This document shows positions 56,542 to 64,000 of a stretch of DNA of 64,000 nucleotides, piece by piece (position 1 is the first letter of the stretch; each line of letters opens with the position of its first letter). Origin of the DNA: an uncultured Clostridia bacterium (lineage in GTDB: Bacteria; Bacillota; Clostridia; Peptostreptococcales; Anaerovoracaceae); the NCBI GenBank assembly GCA_938046095.1, contig CALIXS010000024.1, positions 62,001 through 126,000 on the forward strand, given 5' to 3'. Position numbers and translations under genes: made by a program. Under the pieces are notes generated by a model. That model was not told where the DNA came from. It saw only the letters and a program-made list of their open reading frames with translations, and did no database searches.

Positions 56542-57930
56542 ATGAAAACGACTTTCATTTCAAAAGAGAACAATCAGGTGAAATTCAGCATGGACTTTAC
56601 AGCGGAGGAATTTGACAATGCCGTGGTTCATGCTTATAAACAGTCAAAAAATCAGTTTACGGTCGACGGCTTCCGCAGGGGAAAGGCATCTCGCAGCGTG
56701 ATCGAAAAGCGTTACGGCGAAGGTATTTTTTTCGAGGACGCGATCAATGAACTGTTCAGAGAAGGATATCCTAAAGCTATAGATGAGCTTGACATAGAAG
56801 TGATAGACCAGCCGCAGGCGGATTTCGGCGAGATCGGACATGGCAAGCCTTTTTCCGTGACGCTTGAGGTGCCTGTTTATCCTGTGGTCGAGGTTAAGGA
56901 TTATAAGGGTGTAGAGGTCGATCAGACCGATGTCAAAATTAAAGACGAAGATGTTGACAAGGAGATAGATAAGCTTCGCCGGAGAAATGCGCGCATGGTT
57001 GTTGCCGAAAGGCCCGTTCAGGACGATGATACCGTAATTCTCGACTACGCCGGTTTTGTAGGTGACGAGCAGTTCGAGGGCGGAACGGCGGAAAATCAGG
57101 AGTTGAAGATCGGGTCGGGCACATTTATTCCGGGTTTCGAGGAGCAGCTTAAAGGTGTAAAGGCCGGTGATAAGGTCGATGTGAAGGTTACGTTCCCGGA
57201 GGAGTATCATGCGAAGGATCTTGCCGGCAAGGAGGCTGTTTTTCATTGTACGGTGCACGAGGTAAAGGAGGAACAGCTGCCGGAGCTCGATGACGAGTTT
57301 GCAAAGGACGTGAGCGAATACGACACTGTTCAGGAGCTCAAGGACGCGACGAGAGAGAGGCTTCAGGAAACCGCGAGTATGCAGGCGGTAAATGAAGCGA
57401 AGGATAAACTGATCGAAAAGGTATTTGAGGCTAATAAAACCGACGCGCCGCTTTCTATGGTAGAAGATGAGATCAGCAACATGATAAGGGATCTCGAAAA
57501 TCAGATACGTTATCAGGGTCTTTCGGTAGATCAGTACCTGCAGTTCTCGGGCAAGGATATGGATTCATTCCGCATCGACATGAGGCCCGAGGCAGCCAAG
57601 AGGGTAGCTACGAGGATAGTTCTCAGATCAATAGGAAATGCGGAGAAAATCGAAGTCACCGAAGATGATATCGATAAGGAACTGGACAGGATGGCGGAGG
57701 TATATCAACAGGATAAAGAGAAGATCAAAGCGTCGCTTGGCGAAGACGGCTTGACTTACTTCCGTAAGGACATAGCTTTGACAAAGGTAATGAACATGCT
57801 ATACGATGAAGCTAAGATAAATATGATATCCGAAGAGGAGGCTGCGGCGAAGATGGCGGCTGAGCTCGCAAAAAATGACGCGAAAGTCGAGGAAGCCTCG
57901 AAAAAGGCGGAAGAAGGAGAAGATAGGTAA
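56542..57930 (+). CDS. tig: Trigger factor
   Basis: Trigger factor is the ribosome-bound chaperone and prolyl isomerase. The 462 residues have the N-terminal ribosome-binding domain with VDGFRRGKASRSVIEKRYG; the usual Pro of GFRxGxxP is Ser here. The FKBP domain (about 150-245, DDTVILDYAGFVGDEQFEGG) and the helical C-terminal arms follow. The tail is Lys/Glu/Ala-rich. clpP begins two bases after the stop; tig-clpP-clpX-lon is a common order. Confidence 0.97.
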   Translation: MKTTFISKENNQVKFSMDFTAEEFDNAVVHAYKQSKNQFTVDGFRRGKASRSVIEKRYGEGIFFEDAINELFREGYPKAIDELDIEVIDQPQADFGEIGHGKPFSVTLEVPVYPVVEVKDYKGVEVDQTDVKIKDEDVDKEIDKLRRRNARMVVAERPVQDDDTVILDYAGFVGDEQFEGGTAENQELKIGSGTFIPGFEEQLKGVKAGDKVDVKVTFPEEYHAKDLAGKEAVFHCTVHEVKEEQLPELDDEFAKDVSEYDTVQELKDATRERLQETASMQAVNEAKDKLIEKVFEANKTDAPLSMVEDEISNMIRDLENQIRYQGLSVDQYLQFSGKDMDSFRIDMRPEAAKRVATRIVLRSIGNAEKIEVTEDDIDKELDRMAEVYQQDKEKIKASLGEDGLTYFRKDIALTKVMNMLYDEAKINMISEEEAAAKMAAELAKNDAKVEEASKKAEEGEDR

Positions 57931-57932
57931 TT

Positions 57933-58523
57933 ATGGCACTTGTACCGTATGTAATAGAGCAGACGAGCCGCGGTGAGCGTACGTATGACATATATTCGAG
58001 ACTTCTCAAAGACAGGATAATATTCCTCGGCGAGGAGATAGACGAGCACGTATCGAATCTCGTAGTGGCGCAGCTTCTGTTCCTTGATGCTGAGGACAGC
58101 GACAAAGACATTAATCTGTACATAAACAGTCCCGGGGGATCAGTTACGGCAGGTATGGCTATATACGATACTGTTAATTATATCAGAGCCGACGTTTCAA
58201 CGATATGCGTGGGTATGGCGGCGAGCATGGGGGCATTTCTTCTTTCGTCGGGTACAAAGGGGAAGCGCTTCGCACTGCCGAACGCGGAGGTTATGATACA
58301 CCAGCCTTTAGGCGGAGCGCAGGGGCAGGCGAGCGACGTAATGATCCATGCGGACTGGATAATGAAAACAAAAGAGAAGATGAACAGAATCCTCTCAGAA
58401 AACACGGGCAAAGATATCTCGCTCATCGAGCAGGATACAGATAGGGACAAATTTATGAGCGCCGATGAAGCGAAGGAGTACGGGCTCATAGATGAGGTTA
58501 TCCGACGTCAGGAGGTCAGATAA
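57933..58523 (+). CDS. clpP: ATP-dependent Clp protease proteolytic subunit
   Basis: ClpP is the serine protease of the ClpXP machine. The nucleophile Ser98 lies in GMAASMGAFLL, and His123 in MIHQPLGG. The third residue is the Asp in the EQDTDRDKFMSADEA segment. Length (196) is normal. The stop shares one base with the clpX start (TAATG). Confidence 0.98.
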   Translation: MALVPYVIEQTSRGERTYDIYSRLLKDRIIFLGEEIDEHVSNLVVAQLLFLDAEDSDKDINLYINSPGGSVTAGMAIYDTVNYIRADVSTICVGMAASMGAFLLSSGTKGKRFALPNAEVMIHQPLGGAQGQASDVMIHADWIMKTKEKMNRILSENTGKDISLIEQDTDRDKFMSADEAKEYGLIDEVIRRQEVR

Positions 58524-59794
58524 TGGCTGAAAAAAAGCATAGTGACACGGAGCTTCACTGCTCGTTCTGCGGCAAGCCTCAGAGCGCCGTCAGAAGACTG
58601 ATAGCGGGACCGGGCGTTTATATTTGTGACAGATGCGTCGAAAACTGCGAGGATCTTCTCATGGATATGTACAGTGAAGACGCTGCTCCGGAAGACGCGG
58701 AGCAGATGCAGCACGATGAACTTCCGAAGCCGCAGGAGATATTCGATTATCTCTCGGAATATGTAATCGGTCAGGAAAAAGCAAAAAAAACGCTTTCCGT
58801 CGCGGTATACAATCATTATAAAAGAGTACTCGATACAGGAGAGGATATCGTTGACGACGATGTGGAGCTGCAGAAGAGTAATATCGTGATGATAGGACCT
58901 ACAGGCTGCGGTAAAACCCTTATAGCGCAGTCTTTGGCAAAGATACTTGACGTCCCGTTCGCTATAGCCGACGCCACGGCGCTTACCGAGGCGGGGTATG
59001 TAGGCGAGGATGTCGAGAATATCCTTCTGAGGCTTCTTCAGGCCGCGGACTACGATGTCGAAAGGGCGCAAAGGGGTATCATATACGTTGACGAGATAGA
59101 TAAAATAGCGAGAAAATCAGATAATCCGTCCATAACGCGCGACGTCAGCGGGGAGGGAGTGCAGCAGGCACTGCTTAAGATACTTGAGGGAACCGCAGCA
59201 AATGTACCGCCGCAGGGCGGACGCAAGCATCCGCACCAGGAGTTCATACAGTTTGACACGACTAACGTACTGTTCATATGCGGAGGCGCGTTTGACGGAC
59301 TTGACAATATAATAATGAGAAGAATGGGAGAAAAGGTCATCGGCTTTAATTCCGAGAGCGGGGCGCCGACTGCCGCTGACATAAAACCGCTGGAGAACCT
59401 CCAGCCGGAGGATCTTCTCAAGTTCGGTCTCATACCCGAATTCATAGGAAGACTTCCCGTCATGGTCACCTTGGAGGAGCTCGATGTAGATGCGCTCAAA
59501 AAGATAATGACTGAGCCGAAGAATGCTCTCGTGAAGCAGTACAAAAAACTTTTCCGCTATGACGGTGTCGAGCTGGAGATAACGCCCGACGCAATAGATG
59601 CGATCGCAAAAAAAGCTATAGAGAGGAAAACGGGAGCCAGAGGACTGAGAAGTATCTTTGAGCGTACCATGAACGATATAATGTTCGAAATTCCGTCGCG
59701 TAAGGATGTGCGTAAATGCGTAGTCACGGGAGAAACGGTCGACCGGGCGGTAAAACCGAAGGTAGTCACGAGACGAAAGAAAAAAGAAGCATAA
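58523..59794 (+). CDS. clpX: ATP-dependent Clp protease ATP-binding subunit ClpX
   Basis: ClpX unfolds substrates for ClpP. The 423 residues contain the N-terminal zinc-binding domain with Cys13, Cys16, Cys35 and Cys38, the Walker A GPTGCGKT, the Walker B IIYVDEIDKI, and the GGAFDGL and sensor regions of the AAA+ fold. The IGF-type loop region is also expected in the AAA+ large domain. It is coupled to clpP. Confidence 0.98.
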   Translation: MAEKKHSDTELHCSFCGKPQSAVRRLIAGPGVYICDRCVENCEDLLMDMYSEDAAPEDAEQMQHDELPKPQEIFDYLSEYVIGQEKAKKTLSVAVYNHYKRVLDTGEDIVDDDVELQKSNIVMIGPTGCGKTLIAQSLAKILDVPFAIADATALTEAGYVGEDVENILLRLLQAADYDVERAQRGIIYVDEIDKIARKSDNPSITRDVSGEGVQQALLKILEGTAANVPPQGGRKHPHQEFIQFDTTNVLFICGGAFDGLDNIIMRRMGEKVIGFNSESGAPTAADIKPLENLQPEDLLKFGLIPEFIGRLPVMVTLEELDVDALKKIMTEPKNALVKQYKKLFRYDGVELEITPDAIDAIAKKAIERKTGARGLRSIFERTMNDIMFEIPSRKDVRKCVVTGETVDRAVKPKVVTRRKKKEA

Positions 59795-59798
59795 TACG

Positions 59799-59824
59799 CG
59801 GGCGGCACTAAGCCGCCCGATTTC
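59799..59824 (+). terminator. GC-rich hairpin between clpX and lon
   Basis: CGGGCGGC and GCCGCCCG form a perfect 8-bp stem with loop ACTAA, followed by ATTTC. Without a T-run it is probably only a partial terminator or an RNA-processing hairpin. Confidence 0.4.
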
Positions 59825-59844
59825 ATAACAGAGGAGGAAAAGGG

Positions 59845-62250
59845 ATGGATGAAAATAAGATGAAAGACACTCAGGAAACGGAAGAGACAGAAGCCGAATC
59901 CGACGTAAGACGTGTTTATCCGTGCGTTCCGCTCAGGGGTGTATCTATTTTCCCTAACACGATAGTTCATTTTGATATAGGACGCGATAAATCGATCAAA
60001 GCTCTTGAACGGGCGATGGCGGGAGATAAGCTCATGTTCGTTTCGACCCAGAAGGACGAGTCGATATTGATACCGACATTTGATGATATATACAAAACAG
60101 GTACCGTCGTAAGGGTAAAACAGATGCTCAAGATAAACGGAGATGCCGTAAGGGTCCTCGTTTCCGGAATTTGCAGGGCGAAGATAGATACCCCGATATC
60201 CGAAGACGGTTTTATGTCGTGTACGGTTCACGAGCTGCCCGAAAAGGTCGATGCTCAGGCTCTTACGGTGGAGGAACGTGCATCTATACGTATCATGACG
60301 GATAAGTTCATAGAATATGCTGCGCTTACAAATCAGATAACTGACGAGATCGTTGACAGGACGCTCGCCGACAATGAGCCTGCGTCGCTCGTTGACAGGA
60401 TAGCCGCGGAAATAGATGTCAGTACGGTGAAGAAACAGGCGGTGCTTGAGGCGGAACCGTTTGCCGAGAGAGTGCTTAAGCTCATAGGCATAATCACCGA
60501 GGAAAACGAGATTGCAGCTATAGAAAAGCAGCTTAACCAGAAGGTGAAGGAAAGCGTAGATAACAACCAAAAGGAATATTTTCTAAAGGAGAGGATGAAG
60601 GTTATTCAGGAGGAGCTCGGAGAGGATGAGGATGCTCAGGCCGAGGCTGACGAGTGGCTTTCCAAACTCGATGAGCTTAAGCTTGACGAAAAGGTGGACG
60701 AGAAGGTGCGAAAGGAAATAAAACGTTTCGCGCGAATGGCTCCTTCGTCGGCGGAAAGCTCCGTAATAAGAAATTACGTTGAAACGATACTAGACCTCCC
60801 GTGGAGAAATGCATCCAAGCTCAATACGAACCTTAATAAAGCTGTGAAAGTCCTTGAGAGCGATCACTACGGCCTAAAACAGGTAAAAGAAAGGATAATA
60901 GAGTACCTGGCGGTCATTCATCTGTCGAAATCGATCAAAGGGCCTATACTCTGCCTCGTCGGTCCTCCGGGAACGGGCAAGACGTCGATTGCGCGTTCGA
61001 TCGCTTCGGCTACCGGACGCGAATTTGTAAGGATGTCGCTCGGCGGAGTGAGAGACGAGGCCGAGATCAGGGGTCACAGGAGAACGTATATAGGGGCGAT
61101 ACCGGGGCGTATAATTACTTCGATCAGAGAAATCGGAACAAATAATCCCGTATTCCTTTTTGATGAGATAGATAAGATCGGAGCCGATTACAAGGGTGAC
61201 CCGTCATCGGCGCTGCTTGAAGTGCTCGATCCTGAGCAGAACAAGACCTTTACGGACCATTTTCTTGAGATACCGTTCGATATTTCTAAAGTATTGTTCA
61301 TAACTACGGCAAACTCTCTCGATACTATACCGCGTCCTCTGCTCGACAGGATGGAGATAATCGAGGTCAGCGGCTATACAGAGCAGGATAAGATTAAAAT
61401 CGCGGAGAAGTATCTCATACCGAAAAAGATAAAGGAGCACGGCCTTCGCAAGGAGAGTCTCAGGATATCCTACGCTGCTCTTTCCGATATCATAAATTAC
61501 TATACGCGCGAATCGGGAGTCAGGAATCTCGAGAGGCGCATCGCCGATATTTGTAGGAAAGCAGCCGTGCAGGCCGTGACAAAAAATAAAAAGAGCTTTT
61601 CGGTTACCCCAAGAAATCTCGAAAAATATCTCGGCAAACGTAAGTATCACTTTGATACGGTTGAGGGTAAATACGAGGTCGGAGTCGTTACGGGAATGGC
61701 GTGGACTCAGGTCGGTGGAGATACTCTGTCGATAGAAACCGTTGTTTTGCCGGGAACGGGAAAACTTCAGCTTACGGGACAGCTTGGCGATGTGATGCAG
61801 GAGTCGGCAAAAACGGGCATGAGTTACATAAGATCGATATCTGATGAACTCAAGATAGAAAAAAGCTTTTATAAAGAAAAGGATATACACATACACGTTC
61901 CGGAAGGTGCGGTCCCTAAGGACGGGCCGTCAGCGGGAGTAACGATGTTCACCTCTCTAGTTTCGGCACTTACGGGCGTTCCCGTAAGAAAGGATATCGC
62001 CATGACGGGAGAAATTACGCTCAGAGGCAGAATACTTCCGGTAGGCGGAATAAAGGAAAAGGTTCTCGCCGCGTACAGAGCAGGTATAAGGACTGTTTTA
62101 CTTCCCGAGGACAACATCAAGGATACCGACGAGATTCCGCAGCAGGTTCGCAGAAACATAAGATTTGTGCCGCTGAGCATCGCAAAGGAAGCTCTAACCG
62201 AAGCTCTTGACGGGAAAAAAGCAGGGAATAATGAGGATAGTAAGATCTGA
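59845..62250 (+). CDS. lon: ATP-dependent protease Lon
   Basis: Lon degrades misfolded and regulatory proteins. The 801 residues comprise an N-terminal LonN domain beginning with VYPCVPLRGVSIFPNTIVHF, a coiled coil, the AAA+ module with GPPGTGKTS and FLFDEIDKI, and the protease domain. The catalytic serine is in PKDGPSAGVTMF and the lysine in GGIKEKVLAA. It starts with GAGGAGG and overlaps engB by 20 bases, the usual Lon-EngB pair. Confidence 0.97.
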   Translation: MDENKMKDTQETEETEAESDVRRVYPCVPLRGVSIFPNTIVHFDIGRDKSIKALERAMAGDKLMFVSTQKDESILIPTFDDIYKTGTVVRVKQMLKINGDAVRVLVSGICRAKIDTPISEDGFMSCTVHELPEKVDAQALTVEERASIRIMTDKFIEYAALTNQITDEIVDRTLADNEPASLVDRIAAEIDVSTVKKQAVLEAEPFAERVLKLIGIITEENEIAAIEKQLNQKVKESVDNNQKEYFLKERMKVIQEELGEDEDAQAEADEWLSKLDELKLDEKVDEKVRKEIKRFARMAPSSAESSVIRNYVETILDLPWRNASKLNTNLNKAVKVLESDHYGLKQVKERIIEYLAVIHLSKSIKGPILCLVGPPGTGKTSIARSIASATGREFVRMSLGGVRDEAEIRGHRRTYIGAIPGRIITSIREIGTNNPVFLFDEIDKIGADYKGDPSSALLEVLDPEQNKTFTDHFLEIPFDISKVLFITTANSLDTIPRPLLDRMEIIEVSGYTEQDKIKIAEKYLIPKKIKEHGLRKESLRISYAALSDIINYYTRESGVRNLERRIADICRKAAVQAVTKNKKSFSVTPRNLEKYLGKRKYHFDTVEGKYEVGVVTGMAWTQVGGDTLSIETVVLPGTGKLQLTGQLGDVMQESAKTGMSYIRSISDELKIEKSFYKEKDIHIHVPEGAVPKDGPSAGVTMFTSLVSALTGVPVRKDIAMTGEITLRGRILPVGGIKEKVLAAYRAGIRTVLLPEDNIKDTDEIPQQVRRNIRFVPLSIAKEALTEALDGKKAGNNEDSKI

Positions 62251-62827
62251 ACTCGATGCTGTGGCGGTAAAGCCGTCGCAGTATCCTCCGGCCGACATGC
62301 CGGAGATCGCCTTTGTCGGACGTTCCAACGTCGGCAAATCGTCTCTTCTCAACTATATATGCAATCGCAGAGGGTTGGCGAGAGTGAGCGGTCAACCGGG
62401 AAAGACGAGGACGATAAATTTCTACGTTATAAACGATGCCTTCAGGTTTGTCGATTTGCCGGGCTATGGCTACGCAAAGGTATCCAAAAGTGTCACCTCG
62501 GAGTGGGATCGCATGATGGGATCATTTTTCGAGAGCCGCAAAACGCTCACAGGTGTCGTACAGCTCGTTGATATACGCCATGATCCGAGCAGGCTCGATG
62601 CCGAGATGTACGAATATCTGAGGAGCTTCGGTCTATCCGGGATCGTTGCTGCGACAAAGGCTGACAAGGTATCGGGAAATGAAAAATCGAAAAATATAGT
62701 TTTGATTAAAAAAACTCTTATGCTCGCGCCGGACGACGTGATCATTCCCGTATCCGCCTTCAAACGTACGGGGGCAGACCTTCTGCTTTGTGCAATTGAA
62801 CGTCGCATAGCGCATTTCGGGGGATAA
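62231..62827 (+). CDS. engB: Ribosome biogenesis GTP-binding protein YsxC/EngB
   Basis: EngB is a small GTPase needed for 50S assembly. The 198 residues show the P-loop GRSNVGKSSLLN, the FVDLPGYGYAK G3 region and the ATKADK G4 motif. The ATG at 62231 follows GGGA and gives the normal N-terminus; a TTG at 62207 would add eight residues that belong to the lon end. Confidence 0.95.
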   Translation: MRIVRSELDAVAVKPSQYPPADMPEIAFVGRSNVGKSSLLNYICNRRGLARVSGQPGKTRTINFYVINDAFRFVDLPGYGYAKVSKSVTSEWDRMMGSFFESRKTLTGVVQLVDIRHDPSRLDAEMYEYLRSFGLSGIVAATKADKVSGNEKSKNIVLIKKTLMLAPDDVIIPVSAFKRTGADLLLCAIERRIAHFGG

Positions 62828-62833
62828 TAGCGC

Positions 62834-62862
62834 GTGACATAAGCCGGGCGATGGTGTAATAT
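62834..62862 (+). promoter_or_regulatory. Possible promoter of hpt
   Basis: GTGACA (62834-62839) and TAATAT (62857-62862) are spaced by 17 bases, 25 bases before the hpt start, which has an AGAGGTGA site. Confidence 0.45.
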
Positions 62863-62886
62863 TATTACCAGAGGTGATTTTAGAAA

Positions 62887-63420
62887 ATGGCAAGTAATAA
62901 CGAACCTGCAGGCAGGATTCTGTTTACGGAAAAGGATATACGAAAAAGAGCACGGGAGATAGGTGAAGAGATAACGAAGGATTTTAAGGGTCAATCGGTT
63001 GTACTGATAGGAACTCTGAAAGGTGCTGTCATATGGATGTCTGATGTGATGAAGGAGATCGATCTTGATACGGAGGTCGATTTCGTTTCCGCAAGCAGTT
63101 ACGGTTCGAGTACGACGAGCAGCGGCATCGTCAGAATAACAAAGGATGTAAGCATGGACCTTTACGATAAGAATGTTATAATCGTAGAGGATATAATAGA
63201 CACCGGAACGACGTTGAACTTCCTCAGATCGCATATAGCCGACAGAAACCCGAGGTGCATCAGGATATGCACGCTGCTCGACAAACCGTCAAGGCGTAAA
63301 TGCGACGTGCAGGCTGACTACGTCGGATTTGAGGTCGAGGATCTTTTTGTAATCGGTTACGGGCTTGATTACGATCAGAAGTACAGAAATCTGCCGTATA
63401 TCAGCTGTCTCGAAAGCTGA
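62887..63420 (+). CDS. hpt: Hypoxanthine phosphoribosyltransferase
   Basis: Hpt salvages hypoxanthine and guanine with PRPP. The 177-residue protein has the PRPP loop VIIVEDIIDTGTTL near residue 97, the early LIGTLKGAVIWMSD segment, and the late DYVGFEVEDLFVIGYGLDY, all typical of bacterial HPRTs. It is separated from engB by 59 bases with a possible promoter. Confidence 0.95.
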   Translation: MASNNEPAGRILFTEKDIRKRAREIGEEITKDFKGQSVVLIGTLKGAVIWMSDVMKEIDLDTEVDFVSASSYGSSTTSSGIVRITKDVSMDLYDKNVIIVEDIIDTGTTLNFLRSHIADRNPRCIRICTLLDKPSRRKCDVQADYVGFEVEDLFVIGYGLDYDQKYRNLPYISCLES

Positions 63421-63432
63421 TATGTTTATTAA

Positions 63433-63460
63433 GGACAGGGTGAACCCTGCCCTTTGTTTT
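63433..63460 (+). terminator. Terminator after hpt
   Basis: GGACAGGG and CCCTGCCC form an 8-bp stem with one A-C mismatch around TGAA, followed by TTTGTTTT. Confidence 0.6.
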
Positions 63461-63483
63461 GATTTTGATTACAGGAGGACGGT

Positions 63484-64000
63484 ATGCGCCCGATAAATGT
63501 TATATGGCACATAATCCTGTCGATAATAATGCCGTTTGCAATAATAATCCTGAGCAGTAATTTAGTTTTGCGCCTGCCGGAGATGTATGTATATCATTTT
63601 AACGATACGCGCGCGCCGTCCTATGCGTCATCGCAGATCTCCGGGTCGGAATTTGCCGGTTATATAACGGGATACTTCAATTCGCCCACACAGAAGGATT
63701 TGCAGATATATGAGCAGAACGGGACGTATAAGGATTCTCTGCTCGAAAACGATGAGATAGAGGTCATGCACAGAGCCAAACACCTCATGACGGTGGGGCT
63801 GGCCGCAGGAACGGCGCTTATGGCCATATCTGTCGCGCTCTTCATATATCTTCACCGCATAAGCACCAGAAAAGGGATGCGCATAAGCGGTAATACGGCG
63901 CTTTGTATAACTGTAGTTGAGCTGATCGCGGTTCTGATCCTCGTAAATAATGAGGGTATGCGTTCTGCGCTGTACAGGATGTTTATAGGTACGCAGCTCA
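63484..64000 (+). CDS. DUF1461/TIGR01906-like integral membrane protein, N-terminal part
   Basis: The frame is open from ATG 63484 (preceded by AGGAGGACGGT) to the end of the window, giving 172 residues; the 3' end lies outside. It has an N-terminal membrane helix (about residues 8-30), an extracytoplasmic stretch of about 70 residues, a helix at about 102-122 and the start of another near 140. The IEVMHRAKHLM segment before the second helix resembles the conserved glutamate/His motif of the DUF1461 family, whose function is unknown. The family call is tentative. Confidence 0.65.
   Translation, partial: MRPINVIWHIILSIIMPFAIIILSSNLVLRLPEMYVYHFNDTRAPSYASSQISGSEFAGYITGYFNSPTQKDLQIYEQNGTYKDSLLENDEIEVMHRAKHLMTVGLAAGTALMAISVALFIYLHRISTRKGMRISGNTALCITVVELIAVLILVNNEGMRSALYRMFIGTQL

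Noticed and set aside
59557..60570. 337-codon minus-strand open frame across clpX and lon
   Set aside because: It spans two conserved genes and the hairpin between them; no start signal or family likeness.

Overview
The window is a gene-dense piece of a bacterial chromosome, roughly half G+C, with almost every gene on the + strand and only rodA, maf and deoC on the - strand. Gene content and order point to a strictly Gram-positive-type member of the Firmicutes, class Clostridia: PolC rather than only DnaE, RNase Y, the short HisG that needs HisZ, Maf, a LytR-CpsA-Psr protein, a ThiI without rhodanese domain, and an acyl-CoA dehydrogenase-EtfBA cluster. Frequent AUA and AGG/AGA codons together with medium G+C would fit the Eubacterium/Mogibacterium/Anaerovoracaceae area, but that placement is only a guess. 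I see no phage, insertion sequence, CRISPR array, tRNA or rRNA. No gap between genes exceeds 300 bases; the longest are 24271-24552, 26181-26446 and 20701-20942.

Layout. 1-1.5 kb: the end of a teichoic-acid-type glycerophosphotransferase and thioredoxin reductase. 1.5-11.5 kb: the translation/envelope/isoprenoid run pyrH-frr-uppS-cdsA-dxr-rseP-ispG-polC. 11.6-12.5 kb: a lone LytTR protein and mscL. 12.5-20.7 kb: rimP-nusA-rnpM(ylxR)-ylxQ-infB-rbfA-nrnA-truB-ribF, preceded by a perfect leader hairpin. 20.7-22.1 kb: infC-rpmI-rplT with an attenuator leader and an ATT start for infC. 22.1-26.2 kb: a HAD hydrolase, coaBC, a radical SAM protein and a tiny Cys-rich membrane protein. 26.4-33.5 kb: a histidine operon hisZGCBHAF-IE-J that lacks hisD. 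33.6-36.1 kb: a membrane-anchored trigger-factor-like foldase, nrdR and cmk. 36.2-43.9 kb: radC-mreBCD-PBP2-minD-like, facing rodA. 44-49.4 kb: RNase Y, a MATE exporter, a cysteine desulfurase and thiI. 49.6-52.7 kb: acyl-CoA dehydrogenase with EtfB and EtfA. 52.8-56.4 kb: maf, LCP protein, deoC and a CYTH protein. 56.5-64 kb: tig-clpP-clpX-lon-engB, hpt and the start of a DUF1461-like membrane protein.

How the genes fit together. Most of the window is household machinery: ribosome assembly and translation factors, isoprenoid and phospholipid synthesis feeding the cell wall, the rod-shape elongation complex, protein folding and turnover, and one full biosynthetic operon (histidine). The energy-metabolism island is the acyl-CoA dehydrogenase/Etf cluster, whose codon choice differs from its neighbours and suggests high expression.

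The most striking observation is PolC. The replicative polymerase here lacks the DEDD proofreading exonuclease that normally interrupts the PHP domain, yet all nine metal-binding positions of the PHP domain appear to be present, including an aspartate that I recall as asparagine in Bacillus subtilis PolC. This suggests that proofreading is done by the PHP domain itself or by a separate protein. Other points worth a look are an orphan MinD without MinC, MinE or a membrane-targeting tail; a 16-bp tandem duplication across the his promoter; a histidine operon without hisD; a radical SAM/Cys-rich membrane peptide pair; and a membrane-anchored relative of trigger factor.
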